Origin: Phoronis australis
Taxonomy: Eukaryota; Phoronida; Phoronidae
Assembly: GCA_002633005.1 (NCBI GenBank)
Contig: NMRA01000183.1
Location: 567,008-600,544, forward strand
Length of the DNA stretch: 33,537 nucleotides
Direction: 5' to 3'
Shown: positions 1 through 9,813 of the stretch, in pieces
Layout of the letters: each line of letters opens with the position of its first letter
Numbering within the stretch: position 1 is the stretch's first letter
The notes under the pieces: model-generated
What the model was told of the DNA's origin: nothing
Database searches by the model: none
The model's input: the letters and a program-made list of their open reading frames with translations, nothing else
Program-made: the position numbers and the translations under genes

Positions 1-185
1 ATTTCCACAAATTTGCCGTCTATACCATTATTCCATTCTATACTATTATTAATTTTTTTCCGACAAATTTCCGGTCTATACTATTATTCTACTTTTCTAG
101 TGGCAAAAATGTTGGGTCTATACTATTATTAGAGTCTCTACTTTTATTAAAAATCGTGAAATTTTCCAGTCTATACTATTATTGC
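1..185. repeat. Irregular repeat of a 15-bp TCTATACTATTATT-type motif
   Basis: The motif (G/T)TCTATACTATTATT occurs about five times, at roughly 18-32, 36-50, 74-88, 116-130 and 169-183. Spacing is uneven (about 18 to 53 bases). Degenerate relatives such as TCTCTACTACTATT follow to about 200. The spacers share AAATTTCC-like pieces, so this looks like a decayed minisatellite. It lies in the intron that follows the WASHC5 exon. Confidence 0.6.
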
Positions 186-1011
186 TGTCTCTACTACTAT
201 TCGGAACTCCAGAGTACTATATCTTGTCACTGAAAGCCACATTTATGTTCCAACTGATCTTTAAAAAACACAACTAGCAAACCTTCGGAGAACCTAAATA
301 TTGGACGCCATGTTTCCCCATACGCCACACCGCTGAAAATTGACTAACCACGTAATGGCCGCGGGCACCTTGTAGCCAAATTTCAGCTCGACCGTTTTGC
401 CATATATGCTGCTAGAACACAGGTCCATTCGCAACAAAATTATCCATAAAATGAAATCTGATGACGGCGCCAAGTCGTTTCGATGAATTAGTGCAGACAA
501 CTAAAGCACGTGCAAACTCACTGCAGTTTTTAGTATCTCTTTGGCTTCTTGATATGACACCCGCACGTGCGCGGTCGGGGTTTGAATTGAGTTTAAAAAC
601 AAATGAAAAAATAGAACAGTGACATATTGTCAGTTCAACGAGATGGTTTCATTGTGGAAAAAGATTTATTTGCAACTTTTATAACCGATTCACGCGATCG
701 TCTATTTTAGGTCGACTTGGGAGTCTAAATTGCACCCTCTCTGGGTGAAATCAAAACGAGGCAACGCTGTAAAAAACGAGACGGTATCACACATTGAATG
801 CATTACAACGGAACAAAAATTGGTGTCATTTAATTCTTAGATTATGCTTCAAGAAAGATTTATGAAATGTCCGATATTTAGGTTCTGTACGATAATTAGG
901 TACACTATGTGTAGTCGCCTTGAAGAAGGTTCTGTTTACTCGACATCTAATTCATACAACTTTTTACAAAATTTCTGTCAGTTATCAATAGATCGTACAA
1001 ACTGTACTTAC
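1..1011 (-). other. Start of the WASHC5 intron after the first coding exon
   Basis: The splice donor GTAAGT begins at 1011 reading leftward on the minus strand. I looked for the next family exon (which in vertebrates continues with an acidic ELQDLD-type segment) on the minus strand down to position 1 and found none, so the intron runs off the left edge. Apart from the repeat at its far end there is nothing else I can support here; short frames, such as the one at 294-500, show no family resemblance. Confidence 0.65.
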
Positions 1012-1233
1012 TGGCCTTGAATCTATCTTATTGTCAAAGTACTCTGCACTCTTGAAGTAGCTGAAGTCACATAGAATTTCCCCGTACTTAAGCTGGTCAG
1101 GCTTGGTCTCCAGTCGGAAAACGGAAGGAATGAAATCGGAAAGTCTCAACAACTCTGCAATAATTGCATTGCCTCGTGCAACTAGACTCAGAATAGCCTG
1201 ACCACAGGCATTGTTTTCAGCAAGAAAATCCAT
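1012..1233 (-). CDS. WASHC5: WASHC5 (strumpellin), first coding exon, partial gene
   Basis: This exon encodes the N-terminal 74 residues of strumpellin, a core subunit of the WASH complex that activates Arp2/3 actin assembly on endosomes. The protein starts [15 protein letters not shown], continues with [17 protein letters not shown] and ends FDNKIDSRP. This matches, nearly residue for residue, the strongly conserved family start (LDFLAENN.CGQAIL, then [20 protein letters not shown], then a KYG..-FDFSYFK segment). I chose the ATG at 1233-1231 because it aligns with the family start and has G at -3 and +4; the open frame extends 12 codons upstream to 1269 with no family similarity. The exon ends in phase 0 after the Pro codon at 1014-1012, directly before GTAAGT at 1011-1006. 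In vertebrates an exon also ends at the equivalent KP. Only this exon is in the window; transcription runs leftward. Confidence 0.93.
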
Positions 1234-1797
1234 AACTTGGACCTGTCTACAAGCACTTTGCCAGCACAATTCCGCAAAGTGATAATATGATCAGCGCAAC
1301 GAGGAACAGGAAGGTTCACCGCGAAGAAACTTCAAGGCAAATCTGGGAACCTGTTGTTATTGAAGACACGCTTACGGCTTGGGAGATTTTCACCACTGTA
1401 ATGTGTGAAGCATCTTGCGATGACCACGGCTGCTGAAATGTTTTTCAATAACGCGATAAATTAAACTCTGTGGCAACTAAAATATTAAGAAACTTAAAGA
1501 CACCTCCCACTCCTCGCTACATGCAGCGCCATCTGTTTATCACATGATGTGGCGCAATAATAGAAAAATTAACTGACGCCCAAGAATCGACAAGGCAAAG
1601 TGTCTTGGGCCTTGGCCGATGACATACGCCGAAACCTATTCAGCGAATTATGTCTCACACTGATTAAATCATCAAAACTTTGTTGCTGCAATAAGGCCTT
1701 TGGGGCTCACAGCGCGGAAAGCCGTTGATGTCTTGAACGCAGCTCAGCCTAGCCAGCCATACAACATTATCACGATCGTGATGCAAAAAGATGTAGT
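1234..1797 (-). promoter_or_regulatory. Presumed 5' UTR and promoter side of WASHC5
   Basis: This is the upstream flank of the WASHC5 start. On the minus strand there is a possible leader intron: a GTAAGC donor at 1375-1370 and an acceptor-like AG a few bases before the ATG. A YY1-like ATGGCGC core lies near 1530. No TATA box is evident. Position is the main support; the element boundaries are not known, and nothing else was recognised in the stretch. Confidence 0.3.
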
Positions 1798-2436
1798 GTA
1801 CGTACTGGTACCTCCTTTTGTAGTGTATGTACCCCCATGTTTACAAATGTCATTAAATTAAAATATCACTCGGTAAGTGAGCAACATTGGTCATAGACAG
1901 TTTCCTTCCTTAAAAATGTTAGATTAAAAGAGTGTTTATTGCATACATTTGTTTTGAGTGAAATATTAGCAAAGATTTGTACGTACCCCCAAGATATTTT
2001 AATTTGTGCCCATTTTCAAAGTATGGCAGATATGCACATGAATGCTTTGCTTTTTATTTTTTCTCTTTGAATTGATTTAGTTACAAACCTGACATGTCAT
2101 TGAAGTACGTACCTAGTGTGTAGTGTACGTAAATACCATGAAACAAAATAGTCACAGCTTCCTCCATTAAAAATGCTAGGTCAAAAGGGTGTTAATTACA
2201 AATACATTTGTTTTAAGTGAAATATTAGCATTTGTGTAGTGTACGTACTCCGATTTTAACATGTGCCTGTTTTCAAAAAATGACAGACAGATAGGCACAT
2301 GCCTTGCATGCTGTACTTTTTATTGTTCGCTTTGAATATTGGTAAAAGAATTAACTCGCAGTAGATTTTCATTATTTTTTATAAACCTGAGAAGTCATTG
2401 AAATGTAGTGTACGTACTCCTGTGTAGTGTACGTAC
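1798..2436. repeat. Tandem repeat of ~306 bp with GTACGTAC palindrome boxes
   Basis: Paired boxes of the form TAGTGTACGTAC occur at 1798 and 1825 (variant GTATGTAC), 2105 and 2125 (variant GTACGTAA), and 2410 and 2429. The pairs are 307 and 305 bases apart. A single box lies inside each unit (1979 and 2241). Intervening sequence is also shared: TTAAAAATGYTAG at about 1911 and 2168, CATTTGTTTT.AGTGAAATATTAG at about 1947 and 2204, and ACCTGA..AGTCATTGAA near 2088 and 2385. The two units are therefore diverged tandem copies with indels. Isolated boxes continue at 2980, 3313 and 4891. Confidence 0.82.
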
Positions 2437-3216
2437 CTCCAAGCCTCTGTGCTATAAAGTATTGCCCACAAGAATTTTTACAAAACAGCTGTTCTGACTG
2501 TACTTCGGGAGCAAGTTTTCCGCGGTTATACAGAATTTGTTAAATGTACGACACTTTTCATTGTTCGCAGTCTTTATTCCGCCGTTGCGTTCATACGTTC
2601 GGAACAAAACTCTACCCTCAACTGAACATAGATACAGTAACTGACCTAGCGACATAATTAAAAGACACACGATATTTCGAAATTATACTGCTGTTCTCAT
2701 GAACAATACTGATATTTCCAAAATGAATACAGTCTGACAAAAAAAAAACAATGGACATTATAAAATTTGTGGACAATAAAATGCCACACAGGACTTGGCT
2801 AGTACTGAAAATGCTTAAAGACACGTCATGTGACAACTGATGTCGCAGAGGCAGATTCTCTATCTCTGAAGGCAACTTCAACTTGCAACAAACCAACAAT
2901 TAGAGGCAGCACAAAACTCGAGACCATCCCATACACTTGTAACTTAGTCAAAATGTGACATTGATTGACTGTGCGTAGTGTACGTACCCCCCAACCTGTA
3001 CCATTTTTTACTGTTTACAAGTGGAACACTGGGCCTAGCGGCAATGCTTTAACTATTTTGACCAATAAAGTTTTTGAGAAGGTAGTTACTCGCAATTTCT
3101 TTTTGTAAGAATCTTATTGCAAGAGAAGGAAGTTCTCATTATGTGTTAAGATATACAATGTATCATCATCTAGAACAACTTGATCAGCACTGTAATAACT
3201 TTTCTTATTTTAGTAT
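2437..3216. other. No gene seen; one more GTACGTAC box
   Basis: The stretch is AT-rich. Frames at 2452-2670 and 2618-2899 on the minus strand overlap, have no recognisable domain and lack supporting signals. A further TAGTGTACGTACCCCC box lies at 2980-2987, in the same orientation as the array to the left. Confidence 0.6.
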
Positions 3217-4793
3217 GTGATACTTCTTTAATTTAATCAAAAACTTTTTAAATTAACAGCTACCTTATGAATTTTTGCAAGGTAGAAGTGGGTTGTGACC
3301 ACAATTTGTAATGTACGTACCCTTTTGTACAACTGTGATGCATTAGGCCATAAAATTTTGTTCGGTGGTTCTTGTGCAAAAATATTTAATTTACAAACCA
3401 GGAATGATGGTACTTAGCTTTTACAGTAATATGACAACCTTCATTTTTCACCAAAAGTGGCCACCGAATATGGACCTTGATTGTGATTTGGCCGTGGATG
3501 AAGACCGGTCAAAATACAGCTAGTTACCACTGTGTGTATTTCTTTCTTAGACCCCGAAATTGCACACAGCCAGGGTAGCTCTGCTCGTCACCGCGCCGTG
3601 AAACTTGTATCAACATGTAAAGCTAAAAACCGGACGGGGTGCATGTAAAATCTGGAAATCAACCGACACTCACCTTGCCCGTTGACTGACAGCCGTTTAA
3701 GTGAAAAACATTGCAACAAACGTCATTTTATTGCGTAACTCTCCGCTTTTACAAACAATGAAAAGTATGTAGTTTTGAAAACAATACGCTCGTGTCACGC
3801 GCACGCGCCATTTCCTAAATTTTTGCTACACCACGGGAGAAAGAGAGAGAGAAAACGCTTTTATTTACATTACATTATAATAATACATTGATTAAATTTG
3901 ATTTCAATTAGGAGGCCTTCTAAAGGTTATTGACCGCTTATAAGAAGGTCCCCTGTACAAAATAAACAAATGGAAATGCAAAAATCAGTAGGAATACTTA
4001 AGAAAACAGTGAATTAGTGCTGAAAACGACCGACACGCCAGGAACCAAGAAGTAAACTGGCACATCTCAGGAGATTTTGAGAATACAATTAGATACTGTT
4101 ACATATGAAGCAATTGGAAATATGACAAACTGGATCGTAGTTGCTAATACTAAAATTGGTTAAGAACCTGGAGAATGCTTGCAAAGAATGCGTTTTTATT
4201 ATATTTAGAGCAGAGACTGGTATTTCGTTGTTGTTATAAGTCGAGGAATCTGAAATCTCGTCAGGCTCTTGATGACAATTTGTTGGACGGAGGAATTAAA
4301 ATTTTGGGTTGTATTGTCGGTATAGCAGCTGAGTATTGATTCAGGTATGTAGGAGTTTTAATGTGTCTGGTTGGTTTATATTGGATGGGTTTACTAAAGA
4401 AGTTGTTAGTGTGAAAATACTTAGGAAGCTGATTATTGAGGAATTTGTAGTAAAATTTTTCAGTTGAGATTTTAAAGATGTCTTGAACTAGAGGGAGGCG
4501 AAGTTCCTTACATATGGGCAGAGAGTGAGCATTATAACTGGAATTTGATAGCTTGGCAGCAGCAAAATATCTTCTGAAATTCAGTTTTTCGGTATCAAAA
4601 TTCTAAAAACTTTTAATGGAGTGAATCCAGTTTTGATAATTTGTTGTGACGTGAACGCAACCTCGTGAAAGCAGAACAGTTGATTGAAAAGAGAAACTGG
4701 CCAATAGGTGACGCAATATTTAATGGCGCCGACATCGTTCCACAACTTAGCAGCAGAATAACGGTAGAACGCCATTTTTGCCAAACCGTTAAA
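3217..4793 (+). repeat. Duplicated block 1, copy A (ends at the single N)
   Basis: The block starting GTGATACTTCTTTAATTTAA is repeated, nearly identical, from 4795. Copy A is 1577 bases and copy B 1559. Differences are scattered single-base changes and small indels. Examples are an 18-base net difference near 3918 (B lacks part of the AAAGGTTATTGACCGC segment), a GA-tract difference near 3840, and one T near 4236. Copy A stops exactly at an N and copy B starts just after it. This is what two allelic contig ends placed side by side would give; a real tandem duplication is the alternative. Confidence 0.92.
4261..4602 (-). pseudogene. LINE ORF2 C-terminal fragment, copy A
   Basis: An open frame of 113 codons without an ATG, running from a stop at 4605-4603 to a TGA at 4263-4261. 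It reads RRYFAAAKLSN, SSYNAHSLPICKELRLPL, then QDIFKISTEKFYYKFLNNQ and LPKYF. The pattern YNAH..P..K.L.L......DI.K....KF.YKF....LP.YF is typical of the region after the reverse transcriptase in many animal non-LTR retrotransposons. Downstream the similarity continues in another frame. Upstream, 4603-4784 carries another frame with YRYSAAKLWND, a LINE-tail-like motif in the wrong order for a single intact element. The fragment is truncated and frameshifted. An AATAAA on the minus strand near 3866 may be its 3' signal. The clade cannot be set. Confidence 0.65.
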
Positions 4794-4794
4794 N
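4794..4794. other. Single N: contig join
   Basis: A lone ambiguous base sits exactly between the two copies of duplicated block 1. Together with the identical situation at 12708 and 13901, this indicates a scaffolding join of unknown length, not a miscalled base. Confidence 0.8.
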
Positions 4795-6353
4795 GTGATA
4801 CTTCTTTAATTTAATCAAAAACTTTTTAAATTAACAGCTACCTTATGAATTTTTGCACGGTAGAAGTGGGTTGTGACCACAATTTGTAATGTACGTACCC
4901 TTTTGTACAACTGTGATGCATTAGGCCATAAAATTTTGTTCGGTGGTTCTTGTGCAAAAATATTTAATTTACAAACCTGGAATGATGGTACTTAGCTTTT
5001 ACAGTAATATGACAACCTTCATTTTTCACCAAAAGTGGCCACCGAATACGGACCTTGATTGTGATTTGGCCGTGTATGAAGACCGGTCAAAATACAGCTA
5101 GTTACCACTGTGTGTATTTCTTTCTTAGACCCCGAAATTGCACACAGCCAGGGTAGCTCTGCTCGTCACCGCGCCGTGAAACTTGTATCAACATGTAAAG
5201 CTAAAAACCGGACGGGGTGCATGCAAAATCTGGAAATCAACCGACACTCACCTTGCCCGTTGACTGACAGCCGTTTAAGTGAAAAACATTGCAATAAACG
5301 TCATTTTATTGCGTAACTCTCCGCTTTTACAAACAATGAAAAGTATGTCCTTTTGAAAACAATACGCTCGTGTCACGCGCACGCGCAATTTCCTAAATTT
5401 TTGCTACACCACGGGAGAGAGAGAGAGAGAAAACGCTTTTATTTACATTACATTATAATAATACATTGATTGAATTTGATTTCATTAGGAGGCCGCTAAT
5501 AAGAAGGTCCCCTGTACAAAATAAACAAATGGAAATGCAAAAATCAGTAGGAATACTTAAGAAAACAGTGAATTAGTGCTGAAAACGACCGACACGCCTG
5601 GAACCAAGAAGTAAACTGGCACAGCTCAGGAGATTTTGAGAATACAATTAGATACTGTTACATATGAAGCAATTGGAAATATGACAAACTGGATCGTAGT
5701 TGCTAATAATAAAATTGGCTAAGAACCTGGAGAATGCTTGCAAAGAATGCGTTTTTATTATATTTAGAGCAGAGACTGGTATTTCGTTGTTGTTTATAAG
5801 TCGAGGAATCTGAAATCTCGTCAGGCTCTTGATGACAATTTGTTGGACGAAGGAATTAAAATTTTGGGTTGTATTGTCGGTATAGCAGCTGAGTATTGAT
5901 TCAGGTATGTAGGAGTTTTAATGTGTCTGGTTGGTTTATATTGGATGGGTTTACTAAAGAAGTTGTTAGTGTGAAAATACTTAGGAAGCTGATTATTGAG
6001 GAATTTGTAGTAAAATTTTTCAGTTGAGATTTTAAAGATGTCTTGAACTAGAGGGAGGCGAAGTTCCTTACATATGGGCAGAGAGTGAGCATTATAACTG
6101 GAATTTGATAGCTTGGCAGCAGCAAAATATCTTCTGAAATTCAGTTTTTCGGTATCAAAATTCTAAAAACTTTTAATGGAGTGAATCCAGTTTTGATAAT
6201 TTGTTGTGACGTGAACGCAACCTCGTGAAAGCAGAACAGTTGATTGAAAAGAGAAACTGGCCAATAGGTGACGCAATATTTAATGGCGCCGACATCGTTC
6301 CACAACTTAGCAGCAGAATAACGGTAGAACGCCATTTTTGCCAAACCGTTAAA
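4795..6353 (+). repeat. Duplicated block 1, copy B
   Basis: Second copy of 3217-4793, in direct orientation and immediately after the N. It ends at AACCGTTAAA (6353), where copy A is cut off; beyond that the sequence is unique. The right half of the block (from about 5880) is essentially identical to copy A, while the left half has more substitutions and indels. A short frame at 5110-5316 is open here but broken in copy A by a stop (CATGCAAAATC against CATGTAAAATC), which argues that it is not a gene. Confidence 0.92.
5821..6162 (-). pseudogene. LINE ORF2 C-terminal fragment, copy B
   Basis: Same 113-codon frame as 4261-4602, with the same flanking stop codons. One difference is GGACGAAGG for GGACGGAGG near 5847. 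In the downstream frame copy B has one extra T near 5795, so the frames of the two copies diverge there. Since the whole block is probably one locus represented twice, this should be counted as one element in the genome. Confidence 0.65.
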
Positions 6354-6461
6354 TAATTTAGTTTATTCAAGGAAGACTGTAGTTTTTAATGATACTAATT
6401 TTGTGTTAGATTTTATCTTACCACTTTTTTACCCACATAGGTGCAAAGCAGGTTCACGAAA

Positions 6462-7493
6462 GTAAAAAGCAAATTTGGAAACATTACGGACTATTTTTTT
6501 GTACGCTCGGAGTGAGTTGGGGATATTAGTTGCCTCTTTTTTGTTTGCATTATTTATATGTGATGTAGAAACTTGAGTGGAAAAGAATCTAGTCTCTATT
6601 GTTATTGTTGGTATGTTAGACGTGTAGTTTTGCATTTTTGCTGTTTGCCGACCACTTGGTATTATTTGCTGAATCAACTTATAAAATTGATAAATAATTT
6701 AGTAGAATATTGCAAAATTTTTCGATCACCAGTTCGTTTATCAAAAAAGATTATTTTATTCTGACATTATGAAAAGTGGTTTCTTGAGGGAAATCCTATT
6801 GTAGTCACATCAGAACATAAATACCTTGGTATTAAAGAATTATCTAAACCAGTTAAGGTGTGGGTCAAGTTATTCGACGTCACAAGATAGCAACTATGGT
6901 TGACTATGGAGCAGGAATATGGGATCAACACATGGGCGACAATAAGCACTTTTGACGAATTTCGTAAATTTGTGTTGCATTTAAGAAGAACGGCACCCAA
7001 CGTTGCAGCCTGAGCTGAATTGAGAAGAAGGACTATAAGGGCACATAAACTATTAAAACTGATAAAATGTTGGTTTAAGCTTGTGATATGTTCGATAATA
7101 GGCATTTTTAGAGTTTGCCATTCTTATAAATACGAGATGGTTGAATAGGTGAAGACTGTTGAGCACTTGAAGTTAAAAAAACATGTTTTCGAATGGTTTT
7201 GAGATTATTTGATGCTCCCATGCAGTTGGGAGATGAGACTGTATTTTTAAACGTTTCTAAACAGCGCTGCAATCAGATGTGGCACGAAAACGTATCGTTA
7301 TTAAGCACGTTAGATGTTTATAGATTTTTCAAGCCGACACTCATATATCAGAGCATTATGTTTCAAACCTAAAATGTGCTTTTCAGCACAGAAAAACGCT
7401 GGCACGAAATGAGAGACTGTGCCCTTCTTGTGGCATGAGAGTTATTGAGAAGGAATGTCAGTTCTTGTTAGTATGCCTTTTGTATGTGGACCT
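6462..7493 (+). pseudogene. Decayed LINE reverse transcriptase and C-terminal region
   Basis: Reading across frameshifts on the plus strand gives ordered landmarks of a non-LTR retrotransposon polymerase. VKSKFGNITDYFFV comes at 6462. ASFLFALFICDVET follows at about 6533, the usual .PFLFALFINDLE block. FADHLVLFAES at 6644 is the catalytic FADD box with Asp changed to His. Next come NNLVEYCKIF at about 6690, then YEKWFLEGNPIVV and EHKYLGI at 6768-6830. FRKFVLHLRRTAPNVAA lies near 6960, MWHENVSLLSTLDVYRFFK near 7279 and RNERLCPSCG with CQFLLVC at 7405-7480. Several in-frame stops and at least three frame changes mean no active protein. It is 5'-truncated: no endonuclease is visible. Its orientation is opposite to the fragment at 5821-6162, so it is a separate insertion. 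Confidence 0.85.
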
Positions 7494-8519
7494 TTGTGTT
7501 TGGACATTTGTGTTTGGACTTGTGCTGTAATAGATGAATTAATAATTTCATAACCAGTGTAGCCTAGTCCATCAGAAAAATTGAGATGCCGTACTAGATG
7601 TTGAAGTGTAGTTTTTGTTTTGTTTATTGTTTTTTGCTCTTTTTGTTTAAACCAAGACACGTGTGTGTTTGCATACAACTTTATGTCTGTAAAAAGGGGC
7701 CGGTGGCCTAATTACCACTGAATCACTGCGCCATGAGTCAGACGTATAACGCAGCATGATTAATCAACCATTCATGTAATCTACAAGATCGAGGAAGTTG
7801 GGTCGCGGGATACTCCAGGGGATTAGTAATCCACTCACTCGAACAACTTGTGTAAACATACTGCATAATTTATGTAAAAAAATGAAAAACATATTTCATC
7901 AAATGTCATCATAATCGGTAGTATATCGATTCCACGTAATGATTCCGTTTGTCAGGTGCAGAGACAACGCTGCACTAATCTCCCGTGATGATTATTAAAA
8001 ATGGTGTGTGGCAGGCATACCTGAGTGAACTAGAGGTCAAAATAAACCTATTTCAATATCCACGAATAATAAAAAGCCACGCCGACTCGATCATTTCAGT
8101 ACTAATAGCTGGCTAGAACTCTTTTGACTCTATACACATATAACTGTCTCATAAAGAATCCCCACTGAAAGAACAGCCAAAGACATTAAATATTTAGTAA
8201 CAAATCTACCGAAAATGATAACTCGACAAAAAGTTGACCCAAACAGTGGAACGGCAGTGGATAGTTCAGCTGATGAGTAGCGACCCTTCATGACGGTTTT
8301 GAGTGCCATTTGTTTTCCACATTGTCCTGAATTTGTGAATGATAGATTAGCGTCGGACAATCAATAAGCCTTGTTCCGGCCTCCAGCGCGCGGCCACCTT
8401 CGTGTAAACCAAAATACAGTCAAGTTCCTATTGCTAGTTTCAGTCACTACGGCAGCGCCCTCATATGACTTGTGATTACAAAGGCGCTGCAATGTCAACG
8501 CCATGACACCGTAGCTGTA
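7494..8519. other. No gene seen
   Basis: This flank of the LINE fragment has short frames only, at 7442-7678 and 8130-8360 on the minus strand. Neither has a domain or neighbouring splice signals that I could support. A T/G-rich stretch from 7590 to 7690 may be the decayed LINE 3' tail. A short hairpin at 8452-8490 is listed separately. Confidence 0.55.
8452..8490. repeat. 8-bp perfect inverted repeat (GCAGCGCC / GGCGCTGC)
   Basis: GCAGCGCC at 8452-8459 and GGCGCTGC at 8483-8490 can form an 8-bp GC-rich stem around a 23-base loop. It lies 29 bases before the MITE. A chance occurrence or the remnant of another short transposon are both possible. Confidence 0.5.
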
Positions 8520-9095
8520 TGGTGGGCCGTTGGGGGGAAAGTGTCGCCTTAAAATTTCGCTCGTAATTACGAGCTTAAATTAAATTGCAGGAGTGTCGCC
8601 GTACAATTACGCTCGTACATTAAATGGGGAAACGTTTCGCCGTAAAATTACGCCCGTAATTACGAGCGTAAGTTAAATTGCAAAAGTGTTGCAGTAAAAT
8701 TACGCCCGTAAATTAAATGGGGGAAATGTCGCCGTAAATTACGCTCGTAAAATACCTTAAGAACGTTCCAAATTTAAACCAATCAGTGATGACCTAACAT
8801 ACACGACTGTTGCTGGGCAGCTCGTTCTTGCACAATCGCTGACATGGCAGCAGCGATTTGATCCGCCATGAAATCCGTCAGTAAATAAGTATTTCCATGA
8901 GCGCGCGCGATCGTGGATTGTAAAACCCAACGTCATTGGCTAAGAGTTAAACTAAATTACGAGCGTAATTTTACGCCGTAAAGAATTAAATTACGCTCGT
9001 AATTTTACGGCGTAATTAACGGCGTAAATAACGGCGTAATGTACACGATTACGCTCGTATTTTTCCGGCTACACTTTCCCCCCAACGGCCCATCA
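8520..9095. mobile_element. 576-bp MITE with TA target duplication
   Basis: The ends form an inverted repeat of about 25 bp: TGGTGGGCCGTTGGGGGG at 8520 and its complement CCCCCCAACGGCCCATCA ending at 9095, with one mismatch. TA lies directly outside both ends (8518-8519 and 9096-9097), as for Tc1/mariner-type insertion. Inside, both arms contain many copies of ACGAGCGTAATT or its complement and CGCCGTAAAATTACG blocks, so the arms fold on themselves. The central part, about 8765-8935, is not repetitive. There is no transposase frame, so it is non-autonomous. The superfamily is inferred only from the TA duplication. Confidence 0.85.
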
Positions 9096-9097
9096 TA

Positions 9098-9473
9098 TTA
9101 TAGCTGAGTTCACTGCGTAGACCCAAGGGTCTCGCGATGGAAGTTAGTGCGATCATATGCTGTGGTTGTGGCATGACAATATCTCACTAAGTCTTACGTT
9201 CTCGAGAGTGTCGCTTTCCCGGCAACGCACTCCAGGGAATTTCGGGGTTAACATCACCAACTGTGTGCTGCCCAACATTCATGGGGTGTTGAACCTTTCA
9301 TTCGGCGGGGGAATGACACCTTTTCCAAACAATATCTTCTGCTGCGTCATAATAGCATTGAGTGTTTCATTCGGACATGAGCAGGCGCAATTCAATGTTT
9401 TTCCATTGTCTGTGGCGGGTAAAACGGCCGATCAACTTTCCTCTGTATAGGGTGAGATGAGAAGGCGAGGAAA
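9098..9473. other. No gene recognised between two repeats
   Basis: A 97-codon plus-strand frame (9157-9450) is open here but shows no domain, no signal peptide and no splice or polyadenylation context. It sits between a MITE and a dispersed repeat, so it is more likely part of a transposon or a chance frame. Confidence 0.5.
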
Positions 9474-9777
9474 TCAGGTAAATATTTGTGCATCTCGTTG
9501 ATGTCGGGAAGGCGAAGAATTTCACATCACGCATACACAGGTATTAGGAGTCGGAGTTGCAGCCCACAGCACAGCAGCACTACTTCGTTGGCATTGGAAG
9601 GACGAATAGAGTAACGCAATTGAGAAAAAACTTGTAAACAATCAAACAACAACAAATAACATGTGAAACTCCAATGGCATGAAACCGAGGCAGCAAATGT
9701 GCCTGTGGGTGAGGTTGAGGCATTGTGGGTAAATGCAGCGAGATTCGAGTGTCGCTGTGTAATCCAGGACGGCTTTA
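9474..9777 (-). repeat. Dispersed repeat, inverted copy of 21950-22195
   Basis: Read on the minus strand, this segment matches the plus strand near 21960-22195. Shared pieces include CACAGCGACACTCGAATC, GCTGCCTCGGTTTCATGCCA, TTATTTGTTGTTGT and GAAATTCTTCGCCTTCCC. The middle differs: about 100 bases here against about 60 there. The end TCGCTGTGTAATCCAGGACGG (9748-9768) matches the terminal inverted repeat of the copy at 22 kb; the opposite end is not recognisable here, so this copy is truncated or more diverged. Confidence 0.75.
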
Positions 9778-9813
9778 CTGTGCCACCGGCATGTTAATTC
9801 AACCCACGCCTTC

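Noticed and set aside
1798-2436. CRISPR-like spaced repeats
   Set aside because: The short boxes are unevenly spaced, the intervening sequence is itself duplicated, and the window is from an animal.
5110-5316. 68-codon plus-strand frame in copy B of block 1
   Set aside because: Copy A has a stop in the same frame (CATGTAA), so it is not a conserved coding sequence.
7697-7810. Possible tRNA-derived SINE (GGTGGCCTAATTACC ... GGGTCGCGGGATACTCC)
   Set aside because: The A-box-like and B-box-like pieces are about 100 bases apart and poorly matched, and no cloverleaf can be drawn.
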